Source: Sphingobacterium sp. UBA4616
Lineage (GTDB): Bacteria; Bacteroidota; Bacteroidia; Sphingobacteriales; Sphingobacteriaceae
Assembly: GCA_002386525.1 (NCBI GenBank)
Contig: DGIS01000005.1
Span: forward strand, 170,486-192,509
Direction of reading: 5' to 3'
DNA length: 22,024 bases
How positions within the stretch are numbered: position 1 is the first letter of the stretch; every line of letters starts with the position of its first letter. A model generated the notes under the pieces. It saw only the letters and a program-made list of their open reading frames with translations, was not told the DNA's origin and did no database searches. Below are positions 7,927 through 14,972 of the stretch, piece by piece. The position numbers were made by a program, and so were the translations under genes.

Positions 7927-8631
7927 TTATTCACATTTTCCTGTTTCAGGATCACATGAAGGGCCTTCTTCACCTCTTTGTTGCAGCGGAGCAGATTGGC
8001 TTGCTAAGCATTCATTTATGGTATTATGAAAAACTTCCATGGGCTGTGCTCCGGGGATGGCATATTTTCGGTCGAATACAAAGAAGGGAACACCCCGCAG
8101 TCCTAAGTTAACGCCTTCTTGGATATCTTGAGCAACATCGTAAGCAAAATCATCCGATTCGAGCAAGTTTTGAATTGCATGAGCAGGAAGTTCGTATTGA
8201 GTCGCAATATGGGTAAGAACCTGGTTGTCATTAATATTTAGACCGTCTGTGAAATGCGCTTTAAACAACGCTTTCTTAATTGGCGTACCTTTTTGGTTGC
8301 CTTGGGCAAAATGAATCAGGCGATGCGCTTTTCGTGTATTTACGACAACTGCTTTGTCAAAATTCAGGGCAATTCCCAGCTCCCTTCCCTGTGCACTGAG
8401 TTGTGATGTCATTGCAACCACATCATCCATACTCATTCCTTTCGTTTGTACGAGATAGTCATAAGTAGGTATTGCCGGTGCATCTTCGGGATAGTCGGGG
8501 TTAAGCTGATAAGATTTCCAGATAATTTCAGCCGCAGGCTTATTTGCAGATTCCTGAAGTGCCATTTCGAGCTTTGTCAGACCAATATAACAAAATGGAC
8601 AAATGATGTCCGACCAAATTTCTATTTTCAT
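7927..8631 (-). CDS. DsbA/FrnE-family thiol-disulfide oxidoreductase
   Basis: A 234-residue protein of the thioredoxin-like DsbA superfamily, FrnE branch. It opens with the motif WSDIICPFCYIG; the CPFC redox site is at residues 11-14. The mid-region helical insert and the late cis-proline segment GVPFFVFD are typical. It has no signal peptide from the ATG at 8631, so it should act in the cytoplasm, unlike classical DsbA; an in-frame upstream extension to 8715 would begin in an unlikely hydrophobic run and cross the promoter. The extreme C-terminus carries a second cysteine pair, C226 and C233 (CDPETGKC), comparable in position to the extra C-terminal cysteines of Deinococcus FrnE. It lies upstream of smc on the same strand and may be co-transcribed, though the pairing has no obvious functional logic. 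Confidence 0.88.
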   Translation of the reverse strand: MKIEIWSDIICPFCYIGLTKLEMALQESANKPAAEIIWKSYQLNPDYPEDAPAIPTYDYLVQTKGMSMDDVVAMTSQLSAQGRELGIALNFDKAVVVNTRKAHRLIHFAQGNQKGTPIKKALFKAHFTDGLNINDNQVLTHIATQYELPAHAIQNLLESDDFAYDVAQDIQEGVNLGLRGVPFFVFDRKYAIPGAQPMEVFHNTINECLASQSAPLQQRGEEGPSCDPETGKCE

Positions 8632-8660
8632 ATTTCTTTTTTTACTGCGTATATTGTAAT

Positions 8661-8668
8661 CAAAAATA
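8661..8668 (-). promoter_or_regulatory. Probable -7 box of the DsbA-like gene
   Basis: On the minus strand this reads TATTTTTG, a perfect TAnnTTTG, 29 bases upstream of the ATG. No convincing TTG element is seen at the expected distance upstream. Confidence 0.4.
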
Positions 8669-8739
8669 CATATAATAACGATGATAATCTGCTTACATTG
8701 TTTTTCGAATGTCAACAGATTATTATTTAATGTTTATCC

Positions 8740-9552
8740 ATGTTAGAGAAATCTTTTTTGAATCGTAAAGTTACTCTCGTCCTGGGCGGCGGCGGTGCTA
8801 GAGGACTGGTACATATTGGCATCATCAGGCGGTTGGAAGAGCTTGGTTTTGAGATAAATGAGGTCGTTGGCTGCTCTATAGGTGCACTCGTTGGCGGAAT
8901 TTATGCGCAAGGAAAGATGGATCTTTTAGAAGATTGGATGCTTCGGTTGACGAAGAAGTCGGTCTTTAACATGATGGATTTTAGCTGGAGAGGATTGGGC
9001 ATGATGAAGGGGGTAAAGGTGTTCAACGCATTAAAGTCCGTCATCCCTGATGGTAATATAGAGACATTTCCAATTTTGTTCAAAGCTGTGGCTACGGATC
9101 TCAATTACGAAAAGGAGGTCGTATTGGATTTTGGGAGCATGTATGATGCTATTCGGGCTTCCATCGCCATCCCGGCAGTGTTTACGGCGGTGGAAGAAAA
9201 CAAGCATGTGTATGTTGACGGTGGTGTACTGAATCCATTACCCATAAATCATGTGACAAGGAAAGAAAATTTAATCATTGCGGTTAATCTTGAATCGAAA
9301 CCGGACAAACAATATTCTGTCATCAAAAAACTCGATCCGAAGACGTCAAATTCATTGGATATCCTGCAGGCGTCTTACTATGTGATGCGCAGGAAAATGA
9401 GTCAGATGATAGTCGACTTGTATCGCCCGGACGTCGTTGTTGACATACCTTATAATATCTGTAATTTGTGGGATTATCATCGGACTGAATTTCTCGTTCA
9501 AAAAGGAAAGGATTATATAGAGCAGGCGCTAAAAGAAACAACGTCCGGGTAA
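8740..9552 (+). CDS. Patatin-like phospholipase (RssA/YlbK type)
   Basis: A 270-residue cytoplasmic serine hydrolase. The oxyanion-hole segment GGGGARG is at 16-22, the nucleophile elbow GCSIG at 44-48 (S46), and the catalytic aspartate in DGG at 160-162 (D160), giving the Ser-Asp dyad of patatins. Known relatives deacylate phospholipids or lysophospholipids; the substrate here is not determined. The compact length and absence of a beta-barrel or POTRA domain separate it from the larger exported patatins of Bacteroidota. ATG at 8740. It diverges from the DsbA-like gene over 108 bases, and its stop codon lies inside the loop of its terminator hairpin. Confidence 0.92.
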   Translation: MLEKSFLNRKVTLVLGGGGARGLVHIGIIRRLEELGFEINEVVGCSIGALVGGIYAQGKMDLLEDWMLRLTKKSVFNMMDFSWRGLGMMKGVKVFNALKSVIPDGNIETFPILFKAVATDLNYEKEVVLDFGSMYDAIRASIAIPAVFTAVEENKHVYVDGGVLNPLPINHVTRKENLIIAVNLESKPDKQYSVIKKLDPKTSNSLDILQASYYVMRRKMSQMIVDLYRPDVVVDIPYNICNLWDYHRTEFLVQKGKDYIEQALKETTSG

Positions 9553-9580
9553 AATAAATTTTAATCCGGACGTTGTTTTG
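9536..9580 (+). terminator. Terminator overlapping the end of the patatin gene
   Basis: A perfect 13-bp stem (9536-9548 with 9566-9578) with a 17-base AT-rich loop; the stop codon 9550-9552 is in the loop. The 3' arm ends in TTTT, but there is only a short T-run, so termination may be partial. Confidence 0.7.
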
Positions 9581-9646
9581 TTCAATGGTGAAGATCGTCG
9601 AGCGCTCAATTTTTTGAGTATTTTATGCGAGCATTCGATCTGTTTA

Positions 9647-10561
9647 TTAAAATAAATTTGGATAATCGCTGATAATGCCATCCACTTTCATCGTTTTTAA
9701 TTGCTCTATTTCTTCTTTGGTATTGACCGTCCAAGGAATTACTTTGATTCCAGCCTTATGGCATTGTTTAATATAATCGTTTGTCACGGTTTTATATTGT
9801 GGGCTTATAATATAGGGTGTAAAACCGAGCTCCATAATTGTTTGTTGGACATTTTTGCGTTCGTCTCCATCAATGAGGTAGGACACCCTGATCTGGGGGT
9901 AAGCCTTGTGTAGGTATTTAATTGCTCTACTGTCAAATGACTGAATGATGGTTCTTGTTGCGATTTTTTTATCGGTGATAACCTGAATGATTAGGTCGAC
10001 AAACTCTTCTACTCGAGGATGCAAGATACCATCTTTACCGTCTTTACTTTTAACCTCGATGTTGTAGAAAATCGGAGCGTTTCTTTTGTGTTGAGCATAT
10101 GCTTCGGTACTATCAATAAGATCCGACAGTTTTGCGATACGTGTAACTTGTTTTTTCTGTTGCGGAAATGCTTTATAAAATTTAGATCCAATATCATATT
10201 TAATCAAATCTCGATAAAGCATGTTATAAACTTTTAAAGGTTTATCTTTTTCTGAAATTTCAGCACCGTTGGGTTTCAATACAAATTGGGGATTGAGATA
10301 GTCATCGTGAAAAACGATCACTTTGCGATCTTTGGTGGTATGGCAATCCATTTCTAACGTGGTCACTTTTTCGATGTCTATCGCGTTTTTCATTGCAGCG
10401 ATAGACCCTTCAGGATAGAGTCCCCGGCCCCCCCGATGGGCTTCCAAACTTAGTTTAGGGAAATTGTCTGAGTTTGCTTTTACAGACTCTTTCCTGGCTG
10501 AACAAGATACAAATGGTAATAATGTGCCCAAAATGGCAAATTTCAGAAAACTACTTTTCAT
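9647..10561 (-). CDS. Glycerophosphodiester phosphodiesterase family lipoprotein
   Basis: Predicted to hydrolyse glycerophosphodiesters to glycerol-3-phosphate and an alcohol. The 304-residue precursor starts with a lipoprotein signal peptide ending LPFVSC, so Cys20 should be lipidated and the enzyme is periplasmic or outer-membrane attached. GDPD-family residues are in place: H42-R43 in the first strand, E70-x-D72 for metal binding, catalytic H85 in FHDD, then the YNIEVKS strand and the C-terminal VNTKEE and GIISDYP motifs. The usual PENT after the first His is here PEGS (residues 50-53), losing the common Asn and Thr. It converges on the patatin gene. Substrate range is not evident; both genes act on phospholipid-derived esters, but in different compartments. 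Confidence 0.92.
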   Translation of the reverse strand: MKSSFLKFAILGTLLPFVSCSARKESVKANSDNFPKLSLEAHRGGRGLYPEGSIAAMKNAIDIEKVTTLEMDCHTTKDRKVIVFHDDYLNPQFVLKPNGAEISEKDKPLKVYNMLYRDLIKYDIGSKFYKAFPQQKKQVTRIAKLSDLIDSTEAYAQHKRNAPIFYNIEVKSKDGKDGILHPRVEEFVDLIIQVITDKKIATRTIIQSFDSRAIKYLHKAYPQIRVSYLIDGDERKNVQQTIMELGFTPYIISPQYKTVTNDYIKQCHKAGIKVIPWTVNTKEEIEQLKTMKVDGIISDYPNLF

Positions 10562-10616
10562 TGTCTATCATATTTAAAAGAATAGGGAAGGTTGTTGTAT
10601 TGCCCTTTCGAAGGTG

Positions 10617-10624
10617 CAAATATA
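10617..10624 (-). promoter_or_regulatory. Probable -7 box of the GDPD gene
   Basis: Reads TATATTTG on the minus strand, followed by CACC, 55 bases upstream of the ATG. It matches TAnnTTTG exactly; no TTG is seen at the usual upstream distance. Confidence 0.45.
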
Positions 10625-10889
10625 CGGATATATCTTATTTTTTATGTCTTTTAGATCGCTCAGAAATTTCGTTTTGCAGGTGTTTAACACATTTTTTGAA
10701 GCTAATTAGGTTGGAACAAATCTGTTTTATCAGCGGTTGGTGGAATCGTAATGTTTGATGGTAGCAAATTGCTGTAATGCGGTCTGTTATTTGTATTGGT
10801 CGAATAGGGGAATGAGGCCTTTGCTTTCAGCGGGATTTGGCGATTATCGTTATGAAATCTATTTTTTTTGTCTTTTTTGCAATAAATTA

Positions 10890-10920
10890 TTGCCATTCCT
10901 TTCAGAATTGCCTTTATTTG
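10890..10920 (+). promoter_or_regulatory. Probable topA promoter
   Basis: TTG at 10890-10892 and TTTATTTG at 10913-10920 (one mismatch to TAnnTTTG) are 20 bases apart. The start of transcription would fall only about 10 bases before the topA ATG at 10938. Confidence 0.4.
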
Positions 10921-10937
10921 CACAAATCTCAAATTAG

Positions 10938-13337
10938 ATGGCGAAAAATTTATTGATAGTTGAGTCTCCAGCGAAAGCGAAAACGATAGAAGGATATTTA
11001 GGAAAGGATTTTTTGGTTAAGTCGAGTTATGGACATATTCGCGACTTGGTGAAAACCGATGATGCGATTAACACCGAAAATAATTTCGAACAAAAGTATG
11101 AAGTTCCATCCGATAAAAAGGCTGTTGTAAGTGAACTGAAGAAATTGGCTAAAGCTGCTGAAACTGTTTGGCTAGCATCCGATGAGGACCGCGAAGGAGA
11201 AGCGATTTCATGGCATTTATTTGAGACATTAGGATTGAAAGATGAGAGTACGAAAAGAATCGTTTTTCATGAAATTACGAAGCCAGCTATTCTAAAAGCT
11301 ATTGACAATCCTCGTAAAATAGACTATAACCTTGTTAACGCTCAGCAGGCCCGGCGCGTGTTGGATCGGTTGGTTGGTTTCGAGTTATCTCCAGTTCTTT
11401 GGAAGAAAGTTAAACCTTCATTGTCTGCAGGACGAGTACAATCTGTTGCAGTCCGTTTAATTGTTGATCGTGAACGTGAGATCAATAAATTTGAGCCAGA
11501 GGCTGCCTTTAAGATTGTAGCGTTCTTTCATACTGGAAAAGTTAAAGATAGTTTCAAAGCTGAGCTTCCACAGCGTTTTGCTACGGAAGCGGAGGCTACC
11601 AAATTTTTGGAAGATTGTAAATCAGCCTTGTTTTCTGTCAAAAATTTAGAAACAAAACCTGCCAAACGTTCGCCATCGGCTCCGTTTACAACGTCAACAT
11701 TACAGCAGGAAGCCAGTAGAAAACTTGGATTTTCTGTAGCGCGCACAATGCAGGTCGCTCAAAGGCTATATGAGTCAGGACGGATTACCTATATGCGTAC
11801 CGATTCTGTCAATTTAAGCGATACGGCAATTGAGGCGGCTGAAAAAGAAATTAAATCTGCTTACGGTAACCAATATCATAAGGTCAGAAAATATAAAACG
11901 AAGACATCGGGTGCACAGGAGGCACACGAAGCTATCCGTCCGACCTATTTTTCCGAGCATACCATCGATGGAGATGCTTCTGAGAAGAGGTTGTACGAAC
12001 TTATTTGGAAAAGAGCTATCGCATCGCAAATGAGTGAGGCTGAGTTTGAACGTACGTTGGCAAAGATTTCCATATCAACGCGCTCAGAAGATTTGAGTGC
12101 TTCGGGAGAGGTAATGAAGTTTGATGGATTTCTAAAAGTTTATATGGAATCTTTGGATGACGATCAGGAAAATACTGTGGATGAAGATAGTGATAATGCT
12201 ATCCTTCCACCGTTAACTGCGGGTCAACCATTGACTTTGAAAAGTATGTCAGCAACGGAGCGGTTTACACGCCCTCCTGCACGATATACAGAAGCTGGTT
12301 TGGTGAAAAAATTGGAGGAATTAGGGATTGGTCGTCCTTCAACATATGCACCTACTATTTCCACAATTCAAAATCGCGGTTATGTCGTGAAAGAAGAGCG
12401 TGAAGGTAAATCGCGTGATTACCGTGTACTGACATTGAAGGATGCTGAATTAACGGCAGTCACAAAAACCGAAATTACTGGTGCTGAGAAAGGAAAAATG
12501 TTCCCAACGGATATCGGTGTTGTGGTGAATGATTTTTTGGTTGAACATTTCAATGGCATTGTAGATTTTCACTTTACGGCTAATGTCGAAAAAGAGTTTG
12601 ATGATATTGCGCATGGTTTGACGGAATGGACAAAAATGTTGCATGATTTCTATGGACCATTTCATTCTGAAGTAGAGGATACTTTAGAAAATGCTGATCG
12701 TGCGAATAATGAGCGTGAACTTGGTGTCGATCCGGTTTCGGGAAAACCCGTTTCGGTTCGTATCGGTAAGTTTGGTCCATTGGTACAGATTGGTTCTCCG
12801 GACGACGAGGAGAAGCCCCGCTTTGCTTCTTTACGTAAAGGACAGATGATTGAAACCATCACTTTTGAGGATGCCATGGAGCTCTTTAAATTGCCTAAAA
12901 AAGTTGGTTTATTTGAGGATAAGGAGATGACTGTTGCGGTGGGTCGATTTGGACCTTATATCCGGCACAATTCGGCTTTTTATTCTATACCGAAAGGTTT
13001 GGATCCTTTGGACGTGACTGAGGAAGAAGCAATACAGATTATTAAAGACAAGCGTCAAAAAGATATAGAAAAAGTCATTCGCGTATTTGATGAAAATGAG
13101 GAAGCTCAAATTGAGCAGGGCAGATGGGGGCCATTCATTCGTTTTGGTAAGCAAAATTTGAAAATCCCGAAAGGGATGGAAATTGAAAAAATAACGTATG
13201 CTGATGTGTTGAAATGGGCTGAGGCTGATGCACCGAAAGGTAAAGCTACTAAAGCAAAAGCAACAGAAAAGAAAAGCGTAGCTAAAAAAGCTCCCGCGAA
13301 GAAGGCTCCGGCTAAGAAAACTACAAAGTCTAAATAA
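10938..13337 (+). CDS. topA: DNA topoisomerase I
   Basis: Type IA topoisomerase that relaxes negative supercoils through single-strand passage. The 799-residue protein starts with the TOPRIM domain (E9; DEDRE at 82-86 with D82 and D84 as metal ligands). The active-site tyrosine is in ITYMRTDS, Y285 (E. coli Y319), inside the gate domains. From about residue 590 there are repeated C-terminal modules with the pattern G-x-(F/W)-GP at GKFGPLVQ, GRFGPYIR and GRWGPFIR; none contains a zinc-binding cysteine. The last 36 residues (764-799) are a Lys/Ala/Pro tail built on repeated AKKAP, likely a non-specific DNA-binding extension. First gene of an operon with the hypothetical protein and cmk. Confidence 0.98.
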   Translation: MAKNLLIVESPAKAKTIEGYLGKDFLVKSSYGHIRDLVKTDDAINTENNFEQKYEVPSDKKAVVSELKKLAKAAETVWLASDEDREGEAISWHLFETLGLKDESTKRIVFHEITKPAILKAIDNPRKIDYNLVNAQQARRVLDRLVGFELSPVLWKKVKPSLSAGRVQSVAVRLIVDREREINKFEPEAAFKIVAFFHTGKVKDSFKAELPQRFATEAEATKFLEDCKSALFSVKNLETKPAKRSPSAPFTTSTLQQEASRKLGFSVARTMQVAQRLYESGRITYMRTDSVNLSDTAIEAAEKEIKSAYGNQYHKVRKYKTKTSGAQEAHEAIRPTYFSEHTIDGDASEKRLYELIWKRAIASQMSEAEFERTLAKISISTRSEDLSASGEVMKFDGFLKVYMESLDDDQENTVDEDSDNAILPPLTAGQPLTLKSMSATERFTRPPARYTEAGLVKKLEELGIGRPSTYAPTISTIQNRGYVVKEEREGKSRDYRVLTLKDAELTAVTKTEITGAEKGKMFPTDIGVVVNDFLVEHFNGIVDFHFTANVEKEFDDIAHGLTEWTKMLHDFYGPFHSEVEDTLENADRANNERELGVDPVSGKPVSVRIGKFGPLVQIGSPDDEEKPRFASLRKGQMIETITFEDAMELFKLPKKVGLFEDKEMTVAVGRFGPYIRHNSAFYSIPKGLDPLDVTEEEAIQIIKDKRQKDIEKVIRVFDENEEAQIEQGRWGPFIRFGKQNLKIPKGMEIEKITYADVLKWAEADAPKGKATKAKATEKKSVAKKAPAKKAPAKKTTKSK

Positions 13338-13339
13338 GG

Positions 13340-13753
13340 ATGAAAGCAGATTTGCCTGAAAATATTGTCAAAGACATTATGATCGCCGTTGTTTTGGAAG
13401 GCGAGACCGTAGAGACAAAAAACTGGACCGTTTATGTAATTAATGATAAGAACATCGCAATTCAGAATGTGTTGATCAGCTCAAAAGGCTATGGCGAAAA
13501 GGATGGACGTCAGGTTACTACCACTACTTTACGCCATTTTATAGGAAATATAGCCGCTAAATCTTTTGATCGTGTGGAAGCAATAGACGAGCAGGTTTTT
13601 GGTTTGACAAACGAATATTGGGTGAGTTTCTATATCGACAACATCATTTACGATAAGAAATACATTTTCTTGCCCGAAAGCATAGTAGATGGCAACCTGA
13701 TGAAAGTTCCGTTGGTGAATAAGCCGGGTGTAATTATAGGAGGAAACGAATAA
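13340..13753 (+). CDS. Conserved-looking hypothetical protein between topA and cmk
   Basis: I do not recognise this 137-residue protein. It has no signal peptide, membrane segment or cysteine; it is mixed alpha/beta in character, with alternating hydrophobic strands (WTVYVINDKNI, YWVSFYIDNIIYD, KYIFLPES). Its start is 2 bases after the topA stop, and its stop overlaps the cmk start by one base (TAATG), so it is translated within the topA-cmk operon, arguing for a real gene. The long run of sense codons and codon use like its neighbours support this. The SD-like AGGAGG near its 3' end (13738-13743) serves cmk. It may be a small structural or accessory protein; no function is assigned. Confidence 0.85.
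   Translation: MKADLPENIVKDIMIAVVLEGETVETKNWTVYVINDKNIAIQNVLISSKGYGEKDGRQVTTTTLRHFIGNIAAKSFDRVEAIDEQVFGLTNEYWVSFYIDNIIYDKKYIFLPESIVDGNLMKVPLVNKPGVIIGGNE
13738..13743 (+). promoter_or_regulatory. Canonical Shine-Dalgarno sequence for cmk
   Basis: AGGAGG, nine bases before the cmk ATG at 13753. Strong SD sequences are uncommon in Bacteroidota, where most starts lie in A-rich leaders, so this site, together with the TAATG overlap, firmly fixes the cmk start. Confidence 0.75.
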
Positions 13754-14448
13754 TGAGTGGGCGTCACAATTTCATTATCGCAATAGACGGATTTTCATCG
13801 TGTGGTAAAAGCACATTAGCCAAATCTTTAGCAAAGAAACTGAAATTTGCGTTTATTGACAGCGGTGCAATGTATAGAGCCGTTACGCTCTATTTTATCC
13901 GTCATAACATCGCCCTGGATGACCAGGCAACTATTGAAAGCGCGCTGAAAGATATCCATATCGATTTTATACCCAATGCAATAAAGACGGAAATTCATTT
14001 AAATGATGAGGATATATCTGAAGAGATTCGTCAGATGTATATTTCGGATAAAGTGAGTGATGTAAGCGCAATTAAAGCTGTTCGCGTGGCGATGGTTGCG
14101 CAGCAGCAAAAGCTAGGAAGCAGAAGGAACATTATTATGGATGGCCGGGATATAGGGACTACCGTTTTTCCCGATGCTGATCTGAAGATTTTTATGACAG
14201 CTGATCCTAAAGTTCGGGCTGCGAGGCGTTACCTTGAATTAACCGAAAAAGGGGAAGATGTGACTTTAGAAGAAGTCGTTGAAAATTTAGCAACACGTGA
14301 CCGTATCGACAGTACTCGGGCAGAAAGTCCATTACGGCAAGCAGAAGATGCAATTGTATTGGATAATTCCAATTTAACACCTGAGCAGCAATTGCAATTT
14401 GTTGAAGAAGAATATTTGAAAGCGAGAGCTGCAAAAACTCAAGCATAG
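13753..14448 (+). CDS. cmk: Cytidylate kinase
   Basis: Phosphorylates CMP and dCMP to the diphosphates with ATP, recycling pyrimidine nucleotides in the cytoplasm. The 231-residue protein has the P-loop GFSSCGKS at 13-20 (K19), the NMP-binding segment DSGAMYRAVTLY, and the later DGRDIGTTVFPDADLKIF motif followed by the lid-region Arg cluster (RAARRYLE) and the RDRIDSTRAESPL element that is diagnostic for Cmk. Length agrees with the short bacterial form. Last gene of the topA operon, translationally coupled to the preceding gene; its stop codon lies inside the 5' arm of the terminator. Confidence 0.97.
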   Translation: MSGRHNFIIAIDGFSSCGKSTLAKSLAKKLKFAFIDSGAMYRAVTLYFIRHNIALDDQATIESALKDIHIDFIPNAIKTEIHLNDEDISEEIRQMYISDKVSDVSAIKAVRVAMVAQQQKLGSRRNIIMDGRDIGTTVFPDADLKIFMTADPKVRAARRYLELTEKGEDVTLEEVVENLATRDRIDSTRAESPLRQAEDAIVLDNSNLTPEQQLQFVEEEYLKARAAKTQA

Positions 14449-14499
14449 AAGAAAAAAAGGGGGGAGATTTATAAATTTCCCCCCTTTTTTTCTTCTATG
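14444..14499. terminator. Large bidirectional terminator between cmk and the convergent small gene
   Basis: A perfect 21-bp stem (14444-14464 with 14479-14499), extended inward by a few A-T pairs and one G-U pair around 14465-14478. The arms contain seven A or T next to six G or C, so each strand reads a G/C-rich hairpin followed by a T-tract. It can stop transcription of cmk and of the convergent gene ending at 14514. The cmk stop codon (14446-14448) is within the stem. Confidence 0.92.
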
Positions 14500-14513
14500 T
14501 GTTTTTAATTTTA

Positions 14514-14807
14514 CTATTTCACACTATTGATTTGCTGTTGTTCTAATAATTTACTCACATTATTTTTTTCTCCGAATTCCTCTGTTTGATCTTGAAATGA
14601 TTCCAGAAGAGCTTTTATAGCATCCGAATTATCTGCTGTACGTTGATAGATATCAGGAATTGTCTTTTCAATATTTTTATCGCCTAGCTCGATGTTATCA
14701 ACTTCGATTTTGCCTATTTTTTCTAAAACAGCTTGTTGACTATTCCGGACATCTTCTAATTCTCTTGCTATTTTTTCCATCAATTGGAATTTCTTCAATT
14801 TATCCAT
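14514..14807 (-). CDS. Small helical hypothetical protein
   Basis: A 97-residue acidic, cysteine-free protein that I do not recognise. It is rich in Glu, Lys, Gln, Asp and Ile with hydrophobic residues in heptad-like spacing (for example MEKIARELEDV and IGKIEVDNIELG), suggesting mostly alpha-helix and probable coiled-coil or oligomer formation. No signal peptide or membrane segment. The ATG at 14807 is preferred over an in-frame TTG six bases upstream. It stands alone: a convergent terminator lies on its 3' side and a separate terminator for the aminotransferase gene lies upstream. Reality as a gene is likely but not proven. Confidence 0.68.
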   Translation of the reverse strand: MDKLKKFQLMEKIARELEDVRNSQQAVLEKIGKIEVDNIELGDKNIEKTIPDIYQRTADNSDAIKALLESFQDQTEEFGEKNNVSKLLEQQQINSVK

Positions 14808-14915
14808 ATGCAATATCTTTTAGTTACTACAATAAGAACAAGGTGCTTCAAAAATTTGTTTTGTTTTTTTTAAAAAAGGACACGGGGCATTTTTTTAAAT
14901 GAATGAAAATATGGC

Positions 14916-14950
14916 TAAAGAAAAAGGCGAACCATAGCTGGTCCGCCTTT
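14916..14950 (-). terminator. Terminator of the aminotransferase gene
   Basis: On the minus strand, AAAGGCG (from 14950) pairs with CGCCTTT (to 14923), with an inner ACC/GGT pairing, one G-U pair (14943 with 14930) and a six-base loop at 14934-14939. It is followed by more T (plus-strand A to 14921) and lies about 20 bases beyond the stop codon. Confidence 0.85.
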
Positions 14951-14972
14951 CCTACTTGCTTTAATTTCGTTA

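Larger units (their letters stand above)
10562..10937. other. Divergent intergenic region between the GDPD gene and topA
   Basis: Holds a probable -7 box for the GDPD gene at one end and a probable topA promoter at the other (both listed). Between about 10625 and 10885 I see no RNA gene, repeat or convincing reading frame; the short open frames here have no recognisable features. Confidence 0.6.

Noticed and set aside
8632..8715. Upstream extension of the DsbA-like protein that could look like a signal peptide
   Set aside because: The hydrophobic run IIIVIICIF is followed by no cleavage site, and the region contains the probable -7 box; the ATG at 8631 begins right at the conserved strand.
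9587..9640. Possible terminator for the GDPD gene
   Set aside because: Pairing is broken into 4-5 bp pieces (GATCG/CGATC, GCTC/GAGC, CTCAA/TTGAG) with internal loops and no T-run on the minus strand.
10702..10937. Short open frames in the GDPD-topA intergenic region
   Set aside because: No recognisable motif, no plausible start context and they overlap the promoters; frames on both strands are of chance length.
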